NCBI GenBank assembly: GCA_903876795.1
Contig: CAIRBK010000036.1
Location: forward strand, 78,573-142,572
DNA: 64,000 nucleotides
Source of the DNA: an uncultured Verrucomicrobiota bacterium
Lineage (GTDB): Bacteria > Verrucomicrobiota > Verrucomicrobiia > Opitutales > Opitutaceae
Reading direction: 5' to 3'
Shown here: in pieces, positions 1-9,465 of the stretch
Layout of the letters: the number at the start of each line of letters is the position of its first letter
Position numbering within the stretch: the stretch's first letter is position 1
Position numbers and translations under genes: made by a program
The notes under the pieces: model-generated
What the model saw: the letters and a program-made list of their open reading frames with translations, nothing else
Databases searched by the model: none
What the model was told of the DNA's origin: nothing

Positions 1-272
1 CTTTGGCGCAGGTTGACCTCGGCCCAGGCTTGGTCTCGGGATTTCATGAATGCCACGGTGTCGTCCCAGCGGGAGTAGTCTTCGGAGAACTGGCGGAGGC
101 TGGCCCCGTTGAGGTCGAGCCATCGTTCAAGCAGGCTGGCGGCCTCGCGACGGGAGGCGGCGAGCGTGTCGGCCAGTTGGGCCTGCTCAATGTGTCGAAG
201 CAGGGCCAGGGAACCTGCAAATGTGAGCAAAAACAGCCCCAGCAGCAGGGCGAAACGCAGTTTGATGCTCAT
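1..272 (-). CDS. CHASE4-domain membrane sensor, N-terminal part only (runs off the left edge)
   Basis: Only the first 90 codons are in the window. The protein begins MSIKLRFALLLGLFLL, a signal-anchor membrane helix at about residues 5-25, followed by an extracytoplasmic segment with EDYSRWDD (residues 64-71) and WAEVNL. This is the characteristic opening of CHASE4 sensor domains, which sit between two membrane helices in histidine kinases and diguanylate cyclases. The output domain lies outside the window, so kinase versus cyclase cannot be decided. The ATG at 270-272 is the only ATG before the membrane helix. The gene is divergent from rpsT. Confidence 0.75.
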   Translation of the reverse strand, partial: MSIKLRFALLLGLFLLTFAGSLALLRHIEQAQLADTLAASRREAASLLERWLDLNGASLRQFSEDYSRWDDTVAFMKSRDQAWAEVNLRQ

Positions 273-393
273 GACAGGGGTCTTCGATGGGTAGTTTCCC
301 GCCGAAGGGCTGCAATCCCAAAGACCGGAAATCACCCTTGACTCAGGCGTGCAGGTTTGGGTTTCTGTCCGGCTTACCCATTTTTAATCCGCC

Positions 394-654
394 ATGGCCA
401 ACACGAAATCCGCTATCAAAGCCGCCCGTAAATCCGAGCGACTCACCACCCGCAACAAGGCCGTCAAAACCCGCCTGAAGACCCTCCACAAGAAGCTGGA
501 GAAGGCTTCCGCCGGTTCCGACAAGGAGGCCGCCAAGGCCGCCGCCGCCGCCTACGTCTCCGCGATGGACAAGGCCACCAAGTCCGGCGTCGTCCACAAG
601 AACGCCGCCTCCCGCGCCAAGGCCCAGACCGCGAAGTTCGTCTTCGCCAAGTAA
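394..654 (+). CDS. rpsT: 30S ribosomal protein S20
   Basis: An 86-residue, very basic Lys/Ala-rich protein that opens MANTKSAIKAARKSERL, the standard S20 N-terminus, and carries the helical repeats typical of the family over its whole length. S20 binds 16S rRNA early in 30S assembly. No Shine-Dalgarno is visible before the ATG. A TTGACT hexamer at 338-343 could be a -35 box, but the matching -10 is poor. It appears to be a single-gene unit, closed by a hairpin terminator shortly downstream. Confidence 0.97.
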   Translation: MANTKSAIKAARKSERLTTRNKAVKTRLKTLHKKLEKASAGSDKEAAKAAAAAYVSAMDKATKSGVVHKNAASRAKAQTAKFVFAK

Positions 655-681
655 GCCGGCCGCCCGTCCTGCTTTTTTTCG

Positions 682-715
682 CCCTCCCTCGGCCCTGCGC
701 CTCGGAGGGTTTTTT
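682..715 (+). terminator. Intrinsic terminator of rpsT
   Basis: CCCTCC (682-687) pairs with GGAGGG (704-709) and is followed directly by a run of six T. It lies 28 bases after the rpsT stop. Confidence 0.8.
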
Positions 716-796
716 GTTGTCCGGGAAAAGCGAGTCTTCCCAATATCCGGCCTTGTGGGTTCGCGGTGGTCTCCGTGAAATTGGCGCCGTCTTCGG

Positions 797-3616
797 ATGC
801 CTTCGCCCCGCCTCTACATCCTTCCCTGGAACCAGCCGCCGGTTTACGCCGTCACGGAACGGCTGGCGCGAGGCTGGACCGGCGAAGGTCCGCTCGACTT
901 GTCCGATACGCTGGTGGTCGTGCCCACGGCCCAGGCCGGCCGCCGTTTGCGCGAGGCGCTGGCGGCGTATGCGGCGGGCAAGGGCCAGGCGGTGTTTCCT
1001 CCCCGCGTGCGGATGCCGGATCAATTGACGTCGCCCGAAATCCCGGCGGCGTGGGCGCCACCCGCCGCCTCGCGTGCCGAATTGCTGCTGGCCTGGATCG
1101 AAACGCTGCGCTCCGCCGATCTTTCCAAAGTGAGGGAAGTTTTCCCGCTGGATCCGCCCGCGCGCGACTTTGCCTGGGCGCTGCGGCTGGCGCGAGAGTT
1201 TGCCCGCCTGCAGGCCGGGCTCGCCGAAAACGGCCTGCGCATGGCCGACGTGGCCGGACGCGCCGGGGAGGATTTTCCCGAGGCCGCCCGCTGGCGGCGG
1301 CTCGGCGAGCTCGAGGCCGCCTGCGACGCCGCGCTGGCCACCCGGGGGCTGCGCGATCCCCAGGCCGTGAAAATCGCCTTTGCCGCAGCCCCAACCCCAC
1401 CTGCTGGCGTGCGGTGTATCGTCGTCGCGGGCACGCCCGACCCGCTGCCGCTGGCCGTGCGGGCGCTGTCCGCCCACGCGGAGTCCGGAGTGCCGGTCGA
1501 GGTGCTTGTCGCCGGACCCGCCGACGAGGCGGAGTCGCGGGCGCTTTTTGACGAGTGGGGCCGGCCGTCGCCGCCGGCCTGGGCCTCGCGGGCGTTTTCG
1601 CCGCCCGATTTCGAGCGGCGCGTGCGCCTGTGCGCCGATCCGGCCGCGCAGGCCGACGTCGTCGTGTCGTGCGCGGTCGGATACGGAAGGCCCGGCGGGC
1701 TCCTGGCGGCGGGCGTGGCCGACCCCGACGTGCTGCCATCGTTGGAAAACGGACTGGCCCGCGCCGGCGTGCCGGCGTTCAACCCCGAGGGGCGGCCATT
1801 GCGCGGCGGGGCCCTGCACGCGCTTTTGTCCATGCTTGCCGAGCTGGCCGGCGGCGAACCGTCTTTCGCGTCGATCGCGGCCCTGTTGCGTTGCCCCGAC
1901 GTGCTCGCGTGGCTCGGCGGCCCCTCCGACACGATGCTGGCGGAGCTCGACGACCTGCACGCGAAGCACCTGCCGCCGACGCTGGCGGCCGCCCGCGCCC
2001 AGGTGAAGCACCCGGCTTTGTCCCGGGCACTCGAAGAAGTCGTGAAATTGCGCGCACGGCTTCTTTCCGAAGTGTTTCCCGACAACGTCCGCGCCGTGCT
2101 CACGGAGATTTTCCATGATCGCCGCTTCGAACCGGCGAGGCCCGGGGACGCGCGCACCATCGAGGCGGCGAATGCTTGGGCGGCGGTGCTGGCGGAGATG
2201 GCGGCGGCGTTGAACCATTTCCCCGGGCTGGCCGCCGCCGACGTGTGGGAGCTGGCGCTGCGAGCCCTGGGCGACAGCCCGCGCTTTGACGAGAAACCCG
2301 ACGGCGCGGTCGAGTTGCAAGGCTGGCTGGAGCTCCTCTGGGAGGACGCCCCGCACCTGGTCGTCGCCGGACTCAACGACGGACGCGTGCCCGACGCGGT
2401 GGTGGGCGACGCCTTTTTGCCCGAGGGCCTGCGTGAAAGGCTCGGCCTCAAGACCAACGCGGCCCGGTTCGCCCGCGACGCCTATCTGCTGCACGCGCTG
2501 GCCGCGTGTCGTGGCGCCGACCGCGGGCGGCTCGACCTGCTGGTCGGCAAAGTCTCGGCGGCGGGCGATCCCCTGCGACCCTCGCGGCTGCTGTTGCAAT
2601 GCGCGGACGCCGACCTGCCGACGCGCGTGGCGTTTTTGTTCGGGCATGCCGAAGCCGAACGGCCCAACCCGGCGTGGCGGCGCGCGTGGAAACTCACGCC
2701 GCGAGCCGACGCGCCGATCGAGCGCATCTCCGTGACGGCGTTTCGCGATTATCTCAAGTGCCCGTTCCGTTTCTATTTGAAGCACGGGCTGCGGATGCAG
2801 GCGGTCGATCCTCACAAGACCGAGCTCGACGCGATGGACTTCGGCACGCTTTGCCATGCGGCGCTGGAGGCGATGGGCCGGGCGGACTCGCCGGTGCGCG
2901 ACTCCACGGACGCGGTGGTGCTGCGGGATTTCCTGCTCGCGGAACTGGACCGGGCGGCCCGCCGGAGCCACGGCGAACATCCCTCGCTGCCGCTGGTCGT
3001 GCAGCTCGAATCCGCACGGCAACGCCTGGCCAAGCTCGCCGAGGTCCAGGCGCGGGAGCGCGCCGAAGGCTGGGTGATCGAGCACGTCGAGAAGACGATC
3101 AATTTCGACCTCGGAGGCCTGCCGGTGCGCGGGAAGATCGACCGCATCGACCGACATGAACGCACCGGCGCGGTCCGCGTGATCGACTACAAGACCTCCG
3201 ACAAGCCGGTGAACCCCGCCGTCGCCCATGTGCGCAAGCCGAGACGCGCGGAGGACCTCGGCGCGCTGCCGGAGTTTGCGCGCTTTGGGTGGGGCGGCGA
3301 GGAGGCGATTTGGGCCGACCTGCAACTGCCGCTCTACTTGGAGGCGTTGGCCGGGGAGTTCGGGCACGCCTTGGCGTGTGGTTATTTCAACCTGCCGAAG
3401 GCGGCGGGCGAGACCGGGGTGCAGCTGTGGGCGGATTACGACCCGGGTATGCAGGAGGCGGCGATGCGCTGCGCCCGCGGCGTGGCGGCGGCGGTGCGTG
3501 CGCGGCGGTTCTGGCCGCCGGCGGAGCTGCCCGCCGCGGATTCCGACGATTTCGCCGGCCTTTTCCATGCCGGCGCCGACGCCAGCGTGGAGTGGGCGGG
3601 GAAGGCCGACGCATGA
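797..3616 (+). CDS. addB: AddB-like subunit of a recombination nuclease-helicase (PD-(D/E)XK nuclease)
   Basis: A 939-residue protein. The N-terminal two thirds is a degenerate helicase-like region (for example LVVVPTAQAGRRLREAL near residue 40). The C-terminal third has the RecB-type nuclease signature: FRDYLKCPFRFYLKHGL at about 649-665, then GTLCHAALEAM, then GKIDRID and VIDYKTSDKP at about 778-803, supplying the Asp and the D-x-K of the catalytic site. The next gene starts inside its stop codon (ATGA at 3613-3616) and encodes the matching AddA helicase. The pair should process double-strand breaks for RecA loading. Whether it has an iron-sulfur cluster like Bacillus AddB is unclear. Confidence 0.8.
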   Translation: MPSPRLYILPWNQPPVYAVTERLARGWTGEGPLDLSDTLVVVPTAQAGRRLREALAAYAAGKGQAVFPPRVRMPDQLTSPEIPAAWAPPAASRAELLLAWIETLRSADLSKVREVFPLDPPARDFAWALRLAREFARLQAGLAENGLRMADVAGRAGEDFPEAARWRRLGELEAACDAALATRGLRDPQAVKIAFAAAPTPPAGVRCIVVAGTPDPLPLAVRALSAHAESGVPVEVLVAGPADEAESRALFDEWGRPSPPAWASRAFSPPDFERRVRLCADPAAQADVVVSCAVGYGRPGGLLAAGVADPDVLPSLENGLARAGVPAFNPEGRPLRGGALHALLSMLAELAGGEPSFASIAALLRCPDVLAWLGGPSDTMLAELDDLHAKHLPPTLAAARAQVKHPALSRALEEVVKLRARLLSEVFPDNVRAVLTEIFHDRRFEPARPGDARTIEAANAWAAVLAEMAAALNHFPGLAAADVWELALRALGDSPRFDEKPDGAVELQGWLELLWEDAPHLVVAGLNDGRVPDAVVGDAFLPEGLRERLGLKTNAARFARDAYLLHALAACRGADRGRLDLLVGKVSAAGDPLRPSRLLLQCADADLPTRVAFLFGHAEAERPNPAWRRAWKLTPRADAPIERISVTAFRDYLKCPFRFYLKHGLRMQAVDPHKTELDAMDFGTLCHAALEAMGRADSPVRDSTDAVVLRDFLLAELDRAARRSHGEHPSLPLVVQLESARQRLAKLAEVQARERAEGWVIEHVEKTINFDLGGLPVRGKIDRIDRHERTGAVRVIDYKTSDKPVNPAVAHVRKPRRAEDLGALPEFARFGWGGEEAIWADLQLPLYLEALAGEFGHALACGYFNLPKAAGETGVQLWADYDPGMQEAAMRCARGVAAAVRARRFWPPAELPAADSDDFAGLFHAGADASVEWAGKADA

Positions 3617-6600
3617 AACCCGTCGGCCACAAGATGATTCTCGCCTCGGCGGGCTCGGGCAAAACCTACGCGTTGACCAACCGCTTCGTGAGCCTGCTCG
3701 CGCACGGCGCCCCGCCGGAGCGCATCGTGGCGCTCACCTTCACCCGCAAGGCGGCGGGCGAGTTTTTCGACGAGATCCTCAACAAACTGGCGCGGGCGTC
3801 CCGCGATCCCGGCGCGGCGAGCCGGCTCGCCGAGGACATCGGCCGGCCCGGCCTCGGCCCGGAAGATTTTTTGGGGATGCTGCGGGCGACGGTCGGCGCG
3901 ATGCACCGGCTGGCGCTCGGCACGCTGGACAGCTTTTTCGCCAAGGTGGTGCGGGCGTTTCCGCTGGAGCTGGGACTGGGCGGCGACTTCGAGATTTTGC
4001 ATGAGCACGGCGCGCAACGGGAGCGGCGACGCGTGCTCGCGCGGCTGTTTGCGCGCGCCGGCTCGGGACTGGACGACGCGCAGCGGGAGTTCGTCGAGGC
4101 GTTCAAGCGGGCCACCTTCGGGTCAGAGGAAAAACGGCTGGCGGCGCGGCTCGACCGGTTCATCGACGAGCATCAGGACGTCTATCTCGACGCGCCCGCC
4201 GCCGAGGCTTGGGGCAATCCCCGCCGCATCTGGACCGGGGGCTGCCCGTGGCTGGGCCAGAAAGGCGATTCGCGCCGCGCCGCGCAGGTGCTGCGCCGCT
4301 GGGCGGCGGAGACCGGGCTCGCCGACAAACAGAGGAAACGCTGGGATGATTTTCTGGATACGCTGGAGACGTGGGCGCCGGGTGCGACGCTGCCCAAGCC
4401 GGTGGAATATCTCCTGCCCAAGGCGCTCGAGGCCTGGACGGGTCTCGGCCGGCAGGCGGTCGAGCTCGCGTTTGACCGGAAGAAACAGACCCTGCCCCTT
4501 GAAATCGGCGCGGCCCTGCGGGTGCTCGTTCACGACGTGTTTGCCGGCGAGCTCCTCAGGCGGCTGGAGACGACGCGCGGCATCCACACGGTGATCGCCG
4601 GCTACGAGGCCCTTTACGACGACCTCGTGCGCCGCGCGGGCAAGCTCACCTTCGCCGACGTGCAGCGGCTGCTCGTTCCCGGGTCGCGCACGCCGCGCTT
4701 GACGACCGGCGGCGGGGCGGAGGACGGCCGGTTGTTGGTCGATTGGCGCCTCGACGCGAAATACGACCACTGGCTGCTCGACGAATTTCAGGACACCAGC
4801 CACGCCCAGTGGAGCGTGTTGCGCAACCTGATCGACGAGGCGGTGCAGGACCCGGAAGGACGACGGAGTTTCTTCTACGTCGGCGACGTCAAGCAGGCGA
4901 TCTATGCGTGGCGCGGCGGCGATCCCCGGCTGTTTCGCGAGATTTACGAGCGCTACAACGCGTTCGCCCCCGGCACCATCGAGGAGGGACGGCTCGACCA
5001 GTCGTGGCGGTCGGGCCCGGCCATCGTTGCGACGATCAACCGCGTGTTTGGCGACGCCGAGGCGTTGGCCCGGCTCGTGCCCGGGCCGACCGCCGGACGC
5101 TGGACAAGCGAGTGGCGCGATCATGAAAGCGCGAAACCGCAGCTCGGCGGGCATGTCGCATGGTTGCACGGCGAGGACAAGGAGGCCCGCGCGGCGATGA
5201 CGCTGCGCTTGTTGTCCGAGATCGCGCCGCTGGAACGGGGCCTGTCGGTCGCCGTGCTGGTGCAGTCCAATGAAATGGCGACCTGGCTGGCGGATTACCT
5301 GCGGCGCGAGGGCGGCCTGCCCGCCGCGGCCGCCTCGGACCTGCACGTCTGCACGGATAATCCGCTCACGACGGCGGTGCTGGCATTGTTGCGGGTCGCG
5401 GCACATCCGGGCGACCGCTTCGCGCGGGAACAAGTGCGCATGACACCGCTGGCCGCAGCGGCCGACCGCCTGTGCGGGGACGAAGCGTCGGCGTGGACCC
5501 GCACGGTGTTGCGGCAAGTGCACGAGGACGGTTTCGCGCCCACGGTGGAGGCCTGGCTGCGGCGTCTGGAACCGGTGTTGGCCGCGGACGACGATTTCAG
5601 CCGCGAGCGGGCGCGACAGTTGACGGAGGCCGCGCTGCGTTTTGACGAGACAGGCGGGCGGGACGTGGCGGAGTTCCTGGAATTCGCCGAACGGCACGCG
5701 GTGCGCGATACGGAGACGGCGGCGATGGTGCGCGTGATGACGATCCACAAATCGAAGGGCCTCGGGTTCGACGTGGTCGTGCTGCCGGACTTGGAGGGGA
5801 ACTCCCTGGATACGCGGCGGAGCGACGGGTTGGGGGTGTCGCGCACGCCGGAGCGCGACATCGAGTGGGTGCTGGACCTGCCACCGAAGCTCTTCGCCGA
5901 AAACGACCCGGTCTTGTCCGCCCATGTAAACGCGGCCAAAGCCGACGCCGCCTACGAACAATTGTGCCTGTTCTACGTGGCCCTGACACGAGCCAAACGG
6001 GCGATGTATCTCCTCACCAAGCCCGCCGGTGATAAATCGCGCTCCGAAAACTTCCCGCGACTGCTTGCCGAGACGCTGGGCGCCGCCGGTTCCGCGAACC
6101 CCGTGAAGATCGGCGGATGGGATGGCGAGGCGCTTTTCTCCGAAGGCGAAGCGGCCTGGTTCGAAGAGGTCACGCTTCAGCCAGAAGGAGCCGCCGGGGC
6201 TTCGGGTCTGGCCGGTCTTTTGCCGATGGCCCCGGATATTGCGGCGGCAGCCCGACACCCGGCGCGCACGCCGTCCGGCACCAAGGGCGGGGTGATCACG
6301 GGTGAGGCGTTGTTTGGCGCGGCCGGCCCGGGGGCGGCGAATTTCGGCACCGCAGTGCATCGCGCCTTCGCGGCCGTGGAGTGGGGCGGAGTGACGCCGG
6401 AGCTGCTGGCCGTCTGGCGGGCGGAGGGCTTGGGCGAGCCGGTGATCGCCGAGGCGACCGCCTGCCTGGAGGCGCCTGGATTGGCCCGGGTGTTCGCGCA
6501 TCGCCCCGACGCCGAAGCGTGGCGCGAGCGAGTATTCGAGATCGTCATCGACGGAGCGTGGATCACCGGAGTTTTCGATCGCGTGGTGTTGTTGCGTGAC

Positions 6601-6822
6601 GAGGCGGGAAGCGTCGTCGAGGCGACCGTTTACGATTTCAAGACCGATCGCCACACTCCGCAGGGCATGGCCGACGTGGTGTCGCGCCATGCCGGGCAAA
6701 TGGACATTTACCGTCGGGCGGCGGCACGCCTGACCGGGCTGGCCGAGGCTCGGGTGCGCTCCGAACTGGTGCTCACGGCGCAGCGAAGCGTGGTCACGCT
6801 GGCGGCGACCGGGGCAGATTGA
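3613..6822 (+). CDS. addA: AddA-like UvrD/Rep-family helicase-nuclease
   Basis: A 1069-residue SF1A helicase. Walker A is ASAGSGKT at residues 11-18, followed by LTFTRKAAGEF, the motif II DEFQDTS (about 388-394), FYVGDVKQAIYAWRGGDP, LDQSWRSGPAIV, VMTIHKSKGLGFD and FYVALTRAKR. The C-terminus carries GTAVHRAF, VFDRVVLL and VYDFKTDRH, a RecB-type nuclease domain, as expected for AddA rather than plain UvrD. The ATG at 3613 overlaps the addB stop by four bases, so the two are translationally coupled. An open frame extends further upstream, but that extension is the addB sequence read in another frame. Confidence 0.88.
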   Translation: MKPVGHKMILASAGSGKTYALTNRFVSLLAHGAPPERIVALTFTRKAAGEFFDEILNKLARASRDPGAASRLAEDIGRPGLGPEDFLGMLRATVGAMHRLALGTLDSFFAKVVRAFPLELGLGGDFEILHEHGAQRERRRVLARLFARAGSGLDDAQREFVEAFKRATFGSEEKRLAARLDRFIDEHQDVYLDAPAAEAWGNPRRIWTGGCPWLGQKGDSRRAAQVLRRWAAETGLADKQRKRWDDFLDTLETWAPGATLPKPVEYLLPKALEAWTGLGRQAVELAFDRKKQTLPLEIGAALRVLVHDVFAGELLRRLETTRGIHTVIAGYEALYDDLVRRAGKLTFADVQRLLVPGSRTPRLTTGGGAEDGRLLVDWRLDAKYDHWLLDEFQDTSHAQWSVLRNLIDEAVQDPEGRRSFFYVGDVKQAIYAWRGGDPRLFREIYERYNAFAPGTIEEGRLDQSWRSGPAIVATINRVFGDAEALARLVPGPTAGRWTSEWRDHESAKPQLGGHVAWLHGEDKEARAAMTLRLLSEIAPLERGLSVAVLVQSNEMATWLADYLRREGGLPAAAASDLHVCTDNPLTTAVLALLRVAAHPGDRFAREQVRMTPLAAAADRLCGDEASAWTRTVLRQVHEDGFAPTVEAWLRRLEPVLAADDDFSRERARQLTEAALRFDETGGRDVAEFLEFAERHAVRDTETAAMVRVMTIHKSKGLGFDVVVLPDLEGNSLDTRRSDGLGVSRTPERDIEWVLDLPPKLFAENDPVLSAHVNAAKADAAYEQLCLFYVALTRAKRAMYLLTKPAGDKSRSENFPRLLAETLGAAGSANPVKIGGWDGEALFSEGEAAWFEEVTLQPEGAAGASGLAGLLPMAPDIAAAARHPARTPSGTKGGVITGEALFGAAGPGAANFGTAVHRAFAAVEWGGVTPELLAVWRAEGLGEPVIAEATACLEAPGLARVFAHRPDAEAWRERVFEIVIDGAWITGVFDRVVLLRDEAGSVVEATVYDFKTDRHTPQGMADVVSRHAGQMDIYRRAAARLTGLAEARVRSELVLTAQRSVVTLAATGAD

Positions 6823-6896
6823 GCTTTACAGCACGGGGCGCAGGCTGTTTCACGGACGGTTTCTACAGAAACCTTTCACTTCAAACCTGACCACCC

Positions 6897-6998
6897 ATGG
6901 GCAACCTCAAAAAGAAACGCCGTCTCCAGATGAACAAGCACAAGCGCAAAAAGCGCTTGAAAGCCAATCGCCACAAGAAGCGCACTTGGCAGAAATAA
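6897..6998 (+). CDS. 33-residue AURKAIP1/COX24-type basic protein, probable small ribosomal protein (bS22-like)
   Basis: The peptide begins [19 protein letters not shown] and ends HKKRTWQK. Of its 33 residues about 18 are Lys, Arg or His. The pattern [23 protein letters not shown] is the AURKAIP1/COX24 (mS38) motif, also seen in the mycobacterial ribosomal protein bS22, which it matches in length. It stands alone between addA and a terminator. Function as a small-subunit protein is inferred from family resemblance. The gene is short enough to be missed by default gene callers. Confidence 0.8.
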   Translation: MGNLKKKRRLQMNKHKRKKRLKANRHKKRTWQK

Positions 6999-7024
6999 GG
7001 CTCCCCGCCCGCGTTTCCTTTTCG

Positions 7025-7051
7025 CCCGCTCCACACCAGAGCGGGCTTTTT
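7025..7051 (+). terminator. Intrinsic terminator after the 33-aa basic protein gene
   Basis: Perfect 7-bp stem CCCGCTC/GAGCGGG with a 7-base loop, followed by CTTTTT. Confidence 0.9.
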
Positions 7052-7236
7052 CGTGATTCGTCGCCTTCGTCGGTCATGTTGAGATAGGGTAAATCTTTGA
7101 CCTCTTGTCACTCGGGCGGGAAATAACCTTGAAGTGTGAAGAGGATACTAGATTTTCAGAGACCATCTCGTCTCACCCCTGTCTGTGCGTTTTGCCGATA
7201 CGAGCGAAAATTCAAAACCAGTTGAGCTTCGATTGC

Positions 7237-8289
7237 ATGTTTCTCTCAACAAAGCCCAAAAATTTCTTTTTTGATTCGAGTGAGCACGCGATCCTGCTCG
7301 CCCGGACATCGCGGTTGAACGCTCCCTTGGTGATCGAGGAAATTGTGGAATGCGCTCCCGACGATGCGGCCGCCCTGGGTGCAGCGGTTGTCGCGCTGCA
7401 ATCGGCAAAATCCTCAAGTGGGTACCTCCATTCCACGTGTGGCATCAATGTCGGCCGCAGGGTGGTCCGCAAGGTCACGCTGGAGCTGAAGCGTATAAAG
7501 GAAGCCAATTACCTGAACGAAGTTACGGCCCAGCAAGTAAGGATCGAGCCGGACCATTATTCGCTGGCGCTCGTCCACCCGCTCACCGGCGCGGAATATG
7601 ATGTGAGCAAGGCGTCTCACAAGGAGGTGCTGATTTGTGGATTGCCGAGCGAAGACCTGGATCGCCAGCAGGACGGGTTGCTGGCCGCCGGTATTTATCC
7701 CGAGTCGATCGAGTTGAGCACGGTGGCGACCCTGGGTGCTTTGGTGGACTATCTTAGCTTTGCGAAGATCAAAATTCCGGTGTTAGTTCTCGAGGTTGAG
7801 GCACACTCAACCAACTCCTACATTGTTACCGCGGGCGGGGTGGATGCCTCGCGGCCCATCCCGCATGGATTGGATTCCATGATCCCGGTGGTACAAAAAG
7901 AGCTGGGGCTCAAGGACGAGGCCTCGGCTCGCAAGTTGTTTCTTTCCAATACTTTTGATTTCACCGGGATGGGCTCCCTCTTGATCAAGAAACTTGTAAA
8001 AGAGCTTCAATCGTCGATAGGATTCTTTGAGGTGCAAACCGGTCAATCCATCGGGCATGTCGCCTGTGTATTGTTGCCGGCCAAGTTGGCCTGGTTGGAA
8101 ACGGCGATTGCCGCCGACTTGGGTGTTACGGTTCTGAAAATGGATATTCCCGCTTGGTTGCAGTCTCACCAGATCAGTTTTGCCGACCATTTATCCGCGA
8201 CCACGCAGGATATTCGCCGACTGGGTCTCTTTTCGTTGATGGTTCAATATAACCAAAGCCATGCTGCCTTTCCTGAAAAAGCCCAGTGA
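7237..8289 (+). CDS. pilM: PilM/GspL-like actin-fold assembly protein (first gene of a pilMNOPQ-type operon)
   Basis: About 350 residues from the chosen ATG (MFLSTKPKNFFF). The family assignment rests mainly on position, because the next four genes have the order and architecture of pilN, pilO, pilP and pilQ. Sequence signs include the cytoplasmic character (no membrane segment), an ASKEV-like region (VSKASHKEVLICGLPSEDL) and a central LVLEVEAHSTNSYIV strand pair resembling the PilM/FtsA phosphate-binding fold. PilM links the cytoplasmic ring to the PilN tail in type IV pili and related secretion systems. An earlier in-frame start at 7105 exists, but its extension is low complexity and unlike the family. 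The gene overlaps pilN by 29 bases. Confidence 0.6.
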   Translation: MFLSTKPKNFFFDSSEHAILLARTSRLNAPLVIEEIVECAPDDAAALGAAVVALQSAKSSSGYLHSTCGINVGRRVVRKVTLELKRIKEANYLNEVTAQQVRIEPDHYSLALVHPLTGAEYDVSKASHKEVLICGLPSEDLDRQQDGLLAAGIYPESIELSTVATLGALVDYLSFAKIKIPVLVLEVEAHSTNSYIVTAGGVDASRPIPHGLDSMIPVVQKELGLKDEASARKLFLSNTFDFTGMGSLLIKKLVKELQSSIGFFEVQTGQSIGHVACVLLPAKLAWLETAIAADLGVTVLKMDIPAWLQSHQISFADHLSATTQDIRRLGLFSLMVQYNQSHAAFPEKAQ

Positions 8290-8905
8290 TAACTCACAAG
8301 AGCTACGGGTGCATGTCTGGCATCCTAATTTCCGTAATTTTCAACGGCTGCCTGACACCAAGGCGGTTCGCACGACTTTTTTTGTCAACGGGTTGGCAGT
8401 TTTAGCGGCAACCGGCATGGCCTTGTATGCGGGTTACCGTGAATACATTCTATATTCACTGCGCGCCGACACCGAAACTGCTCGTATTGTGGTGGAGAAA
8501 AACAAGCCCGAGAGCGACAAGGCCGTGCTTTTGTTTAAAAAATTTCAGGAAGAGGAACAGAATATAATCGGATTGCGAGATTTTCTGGCCTCCGGACGAC
8601 TTACGCTCTCTGATTTTATCCTTAAATTGGGAGCAGGATTGCCCGATGGGTTCAGTCTGATGGGTATCGATTATACGGCCACCGCCGTGGTGTTGCGCGG
8701 GGGGGTGACCGGGGCGGCTGATGAGGCCAGTGGTCGGGCAGTTGCTTACACCGAGGGACTTAAGTCCGATGTCGAGATTTCAAAATTATTTGACCCAATA
8801 TCATTGGCCAACATTGCGCGTGATCCCACCAGCGGGCAGATTCAATTTGAGATCAATTTAAAGTTCAAGGCTGGCGACGCCAAGCCGGCGGGAGGTAAAA
8901 AATGA
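8261..8905 (+). CDS. pilN: PilN-like inner-membrane alignment-complex protein
   Basis: A 214-residue bitopic protein: a short cytoplasmic N-terminus, one membrane helix at about 44-60 (FFVNGLAVLAATGMALYAG), a coiled-coil stretch rich in Glu/Lys (about 70-105) and a small periplasmic domain. This is the PilN/GspL-C layout. It starts inside pilM and ends in an ATGA overlap with pilO, so the whole set is one transcript. Primary-sequence similarity to known PilN is weak by eye; assignment uses size, topology and order. Confidence 0.6.
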   Translation: MLPFLKKPSDNSQELRVHVWHPNFRNFQRLPDTKAVRTTFFVNGLAVLAATGMALYAGYREYILYSLRADTETARIVVEKNKPESDKAVLLFKKFQEEEQNIIGLRDFLASGRLTLSDFILKLGAGLPDGFSLMGIDYTATAVVLRGGVTGAADEASGRAVAYTEGLKSDVEISKLFDPISLANIARDPTSGQIQFEINLKFKAGDAKPAGGKK

Positions 8906-9465
8906 GCGTCGACTCCAAGTCTTTGGTTGAAGCGACCAAGAAACGCCCACTCTTGGTTCTCTGTGGTCTGATTACGGTCGTTCTCGCTGCTTTTGTTTAT
9001 CTGCGGTCCGATTTGCTGGATGAGCAGGAGGCGGTCTTGGAGAGATACGTCAAGGAAGGCGGCCGTTATCGGGCCAACGTGGCCAATTCCGCCCAACTTC
9101 AGCAACAGCTCGATTTTCTTATACAGGCCAACAAGGCCATCAAAGACAGATCTTTTAACACGGATGGTGTGGCTCTCAATCTCCAATTTTTTTATAAATT
9201 GGAGTCGGAAGTCGGTGTTAAATATATTGATCTACGTCCAGGAGCCCGACCTCCGGCGCCTGTTGCCGGCAAGCCGGTGGTCAAGACTCGTTATGTGCCC
9301 ATCAACTATATGGTAACCGCCCAAGGTAGTTATCCCCAGATCATATCTTTTTTGAGACACTTGGAGCGGGGCGGCTATTTCATCCGCATCAACACGGCAT
9401 CGGTGGTGAGTATGAATTCTGTGGTCACCCTTAATCTTAGCTTGGATTTACTCGGGATCCCATGA
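8902..9465 (+). CDS. pilO: PilO-like inner-membrane alignment-complex protein
   Basis: A 187-residue bitopic protein with one N-terminal membrane helix (PLLVLCGLITVVLAAFVYL, about 16-34), then a helical stretch and a periplasmic ferredoxin-like domain ending in YPQIISFLRHLERGGYFIRI, a segment typical of PilO/GspM. ATGA overlaps at both ends (8902-8905 and 9462-9465) couple it to pilN and the pilP-like gene. In the pilus it would dimerise with PilN and bind PilP. Confidence 0.65.
   Translation: MSVDSKSLVEATKKRPLLVLCGLITVVLAAFVYLRSDLLDEQEAVLERYVKEGGRYRANVANSAQLQQQLDFLIQANKAIKDRSFNTDGVALNLQFFYKLESEVGVKYIDLRPGARPPAPVAGKPVVKTRYVPINYMVTAQGSYPQIISFLRHLERGGYFIRINTASVVSMNSVVTLNLSLDLLGIP

Noticed and set aside
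338..366. Promoter of rpsT at TTGACT
   Set aside because: The spacing is right but the -10 hexamer (GTTTCT) is too poor to list as a feature.
464..3568. A 1034-codon open frame on the minus strand
   Set aside because: It is the antisense of rpsT and addB. It is Arg/Gly/His-rich and has no motifs, while the plus strand encodes clear nuclease motifs.
4123..6699. A long minus-strand open frame across addA
   Set aside because: High GC content leaves antisense frames open. The plus-strand helicase motifs are decisive.
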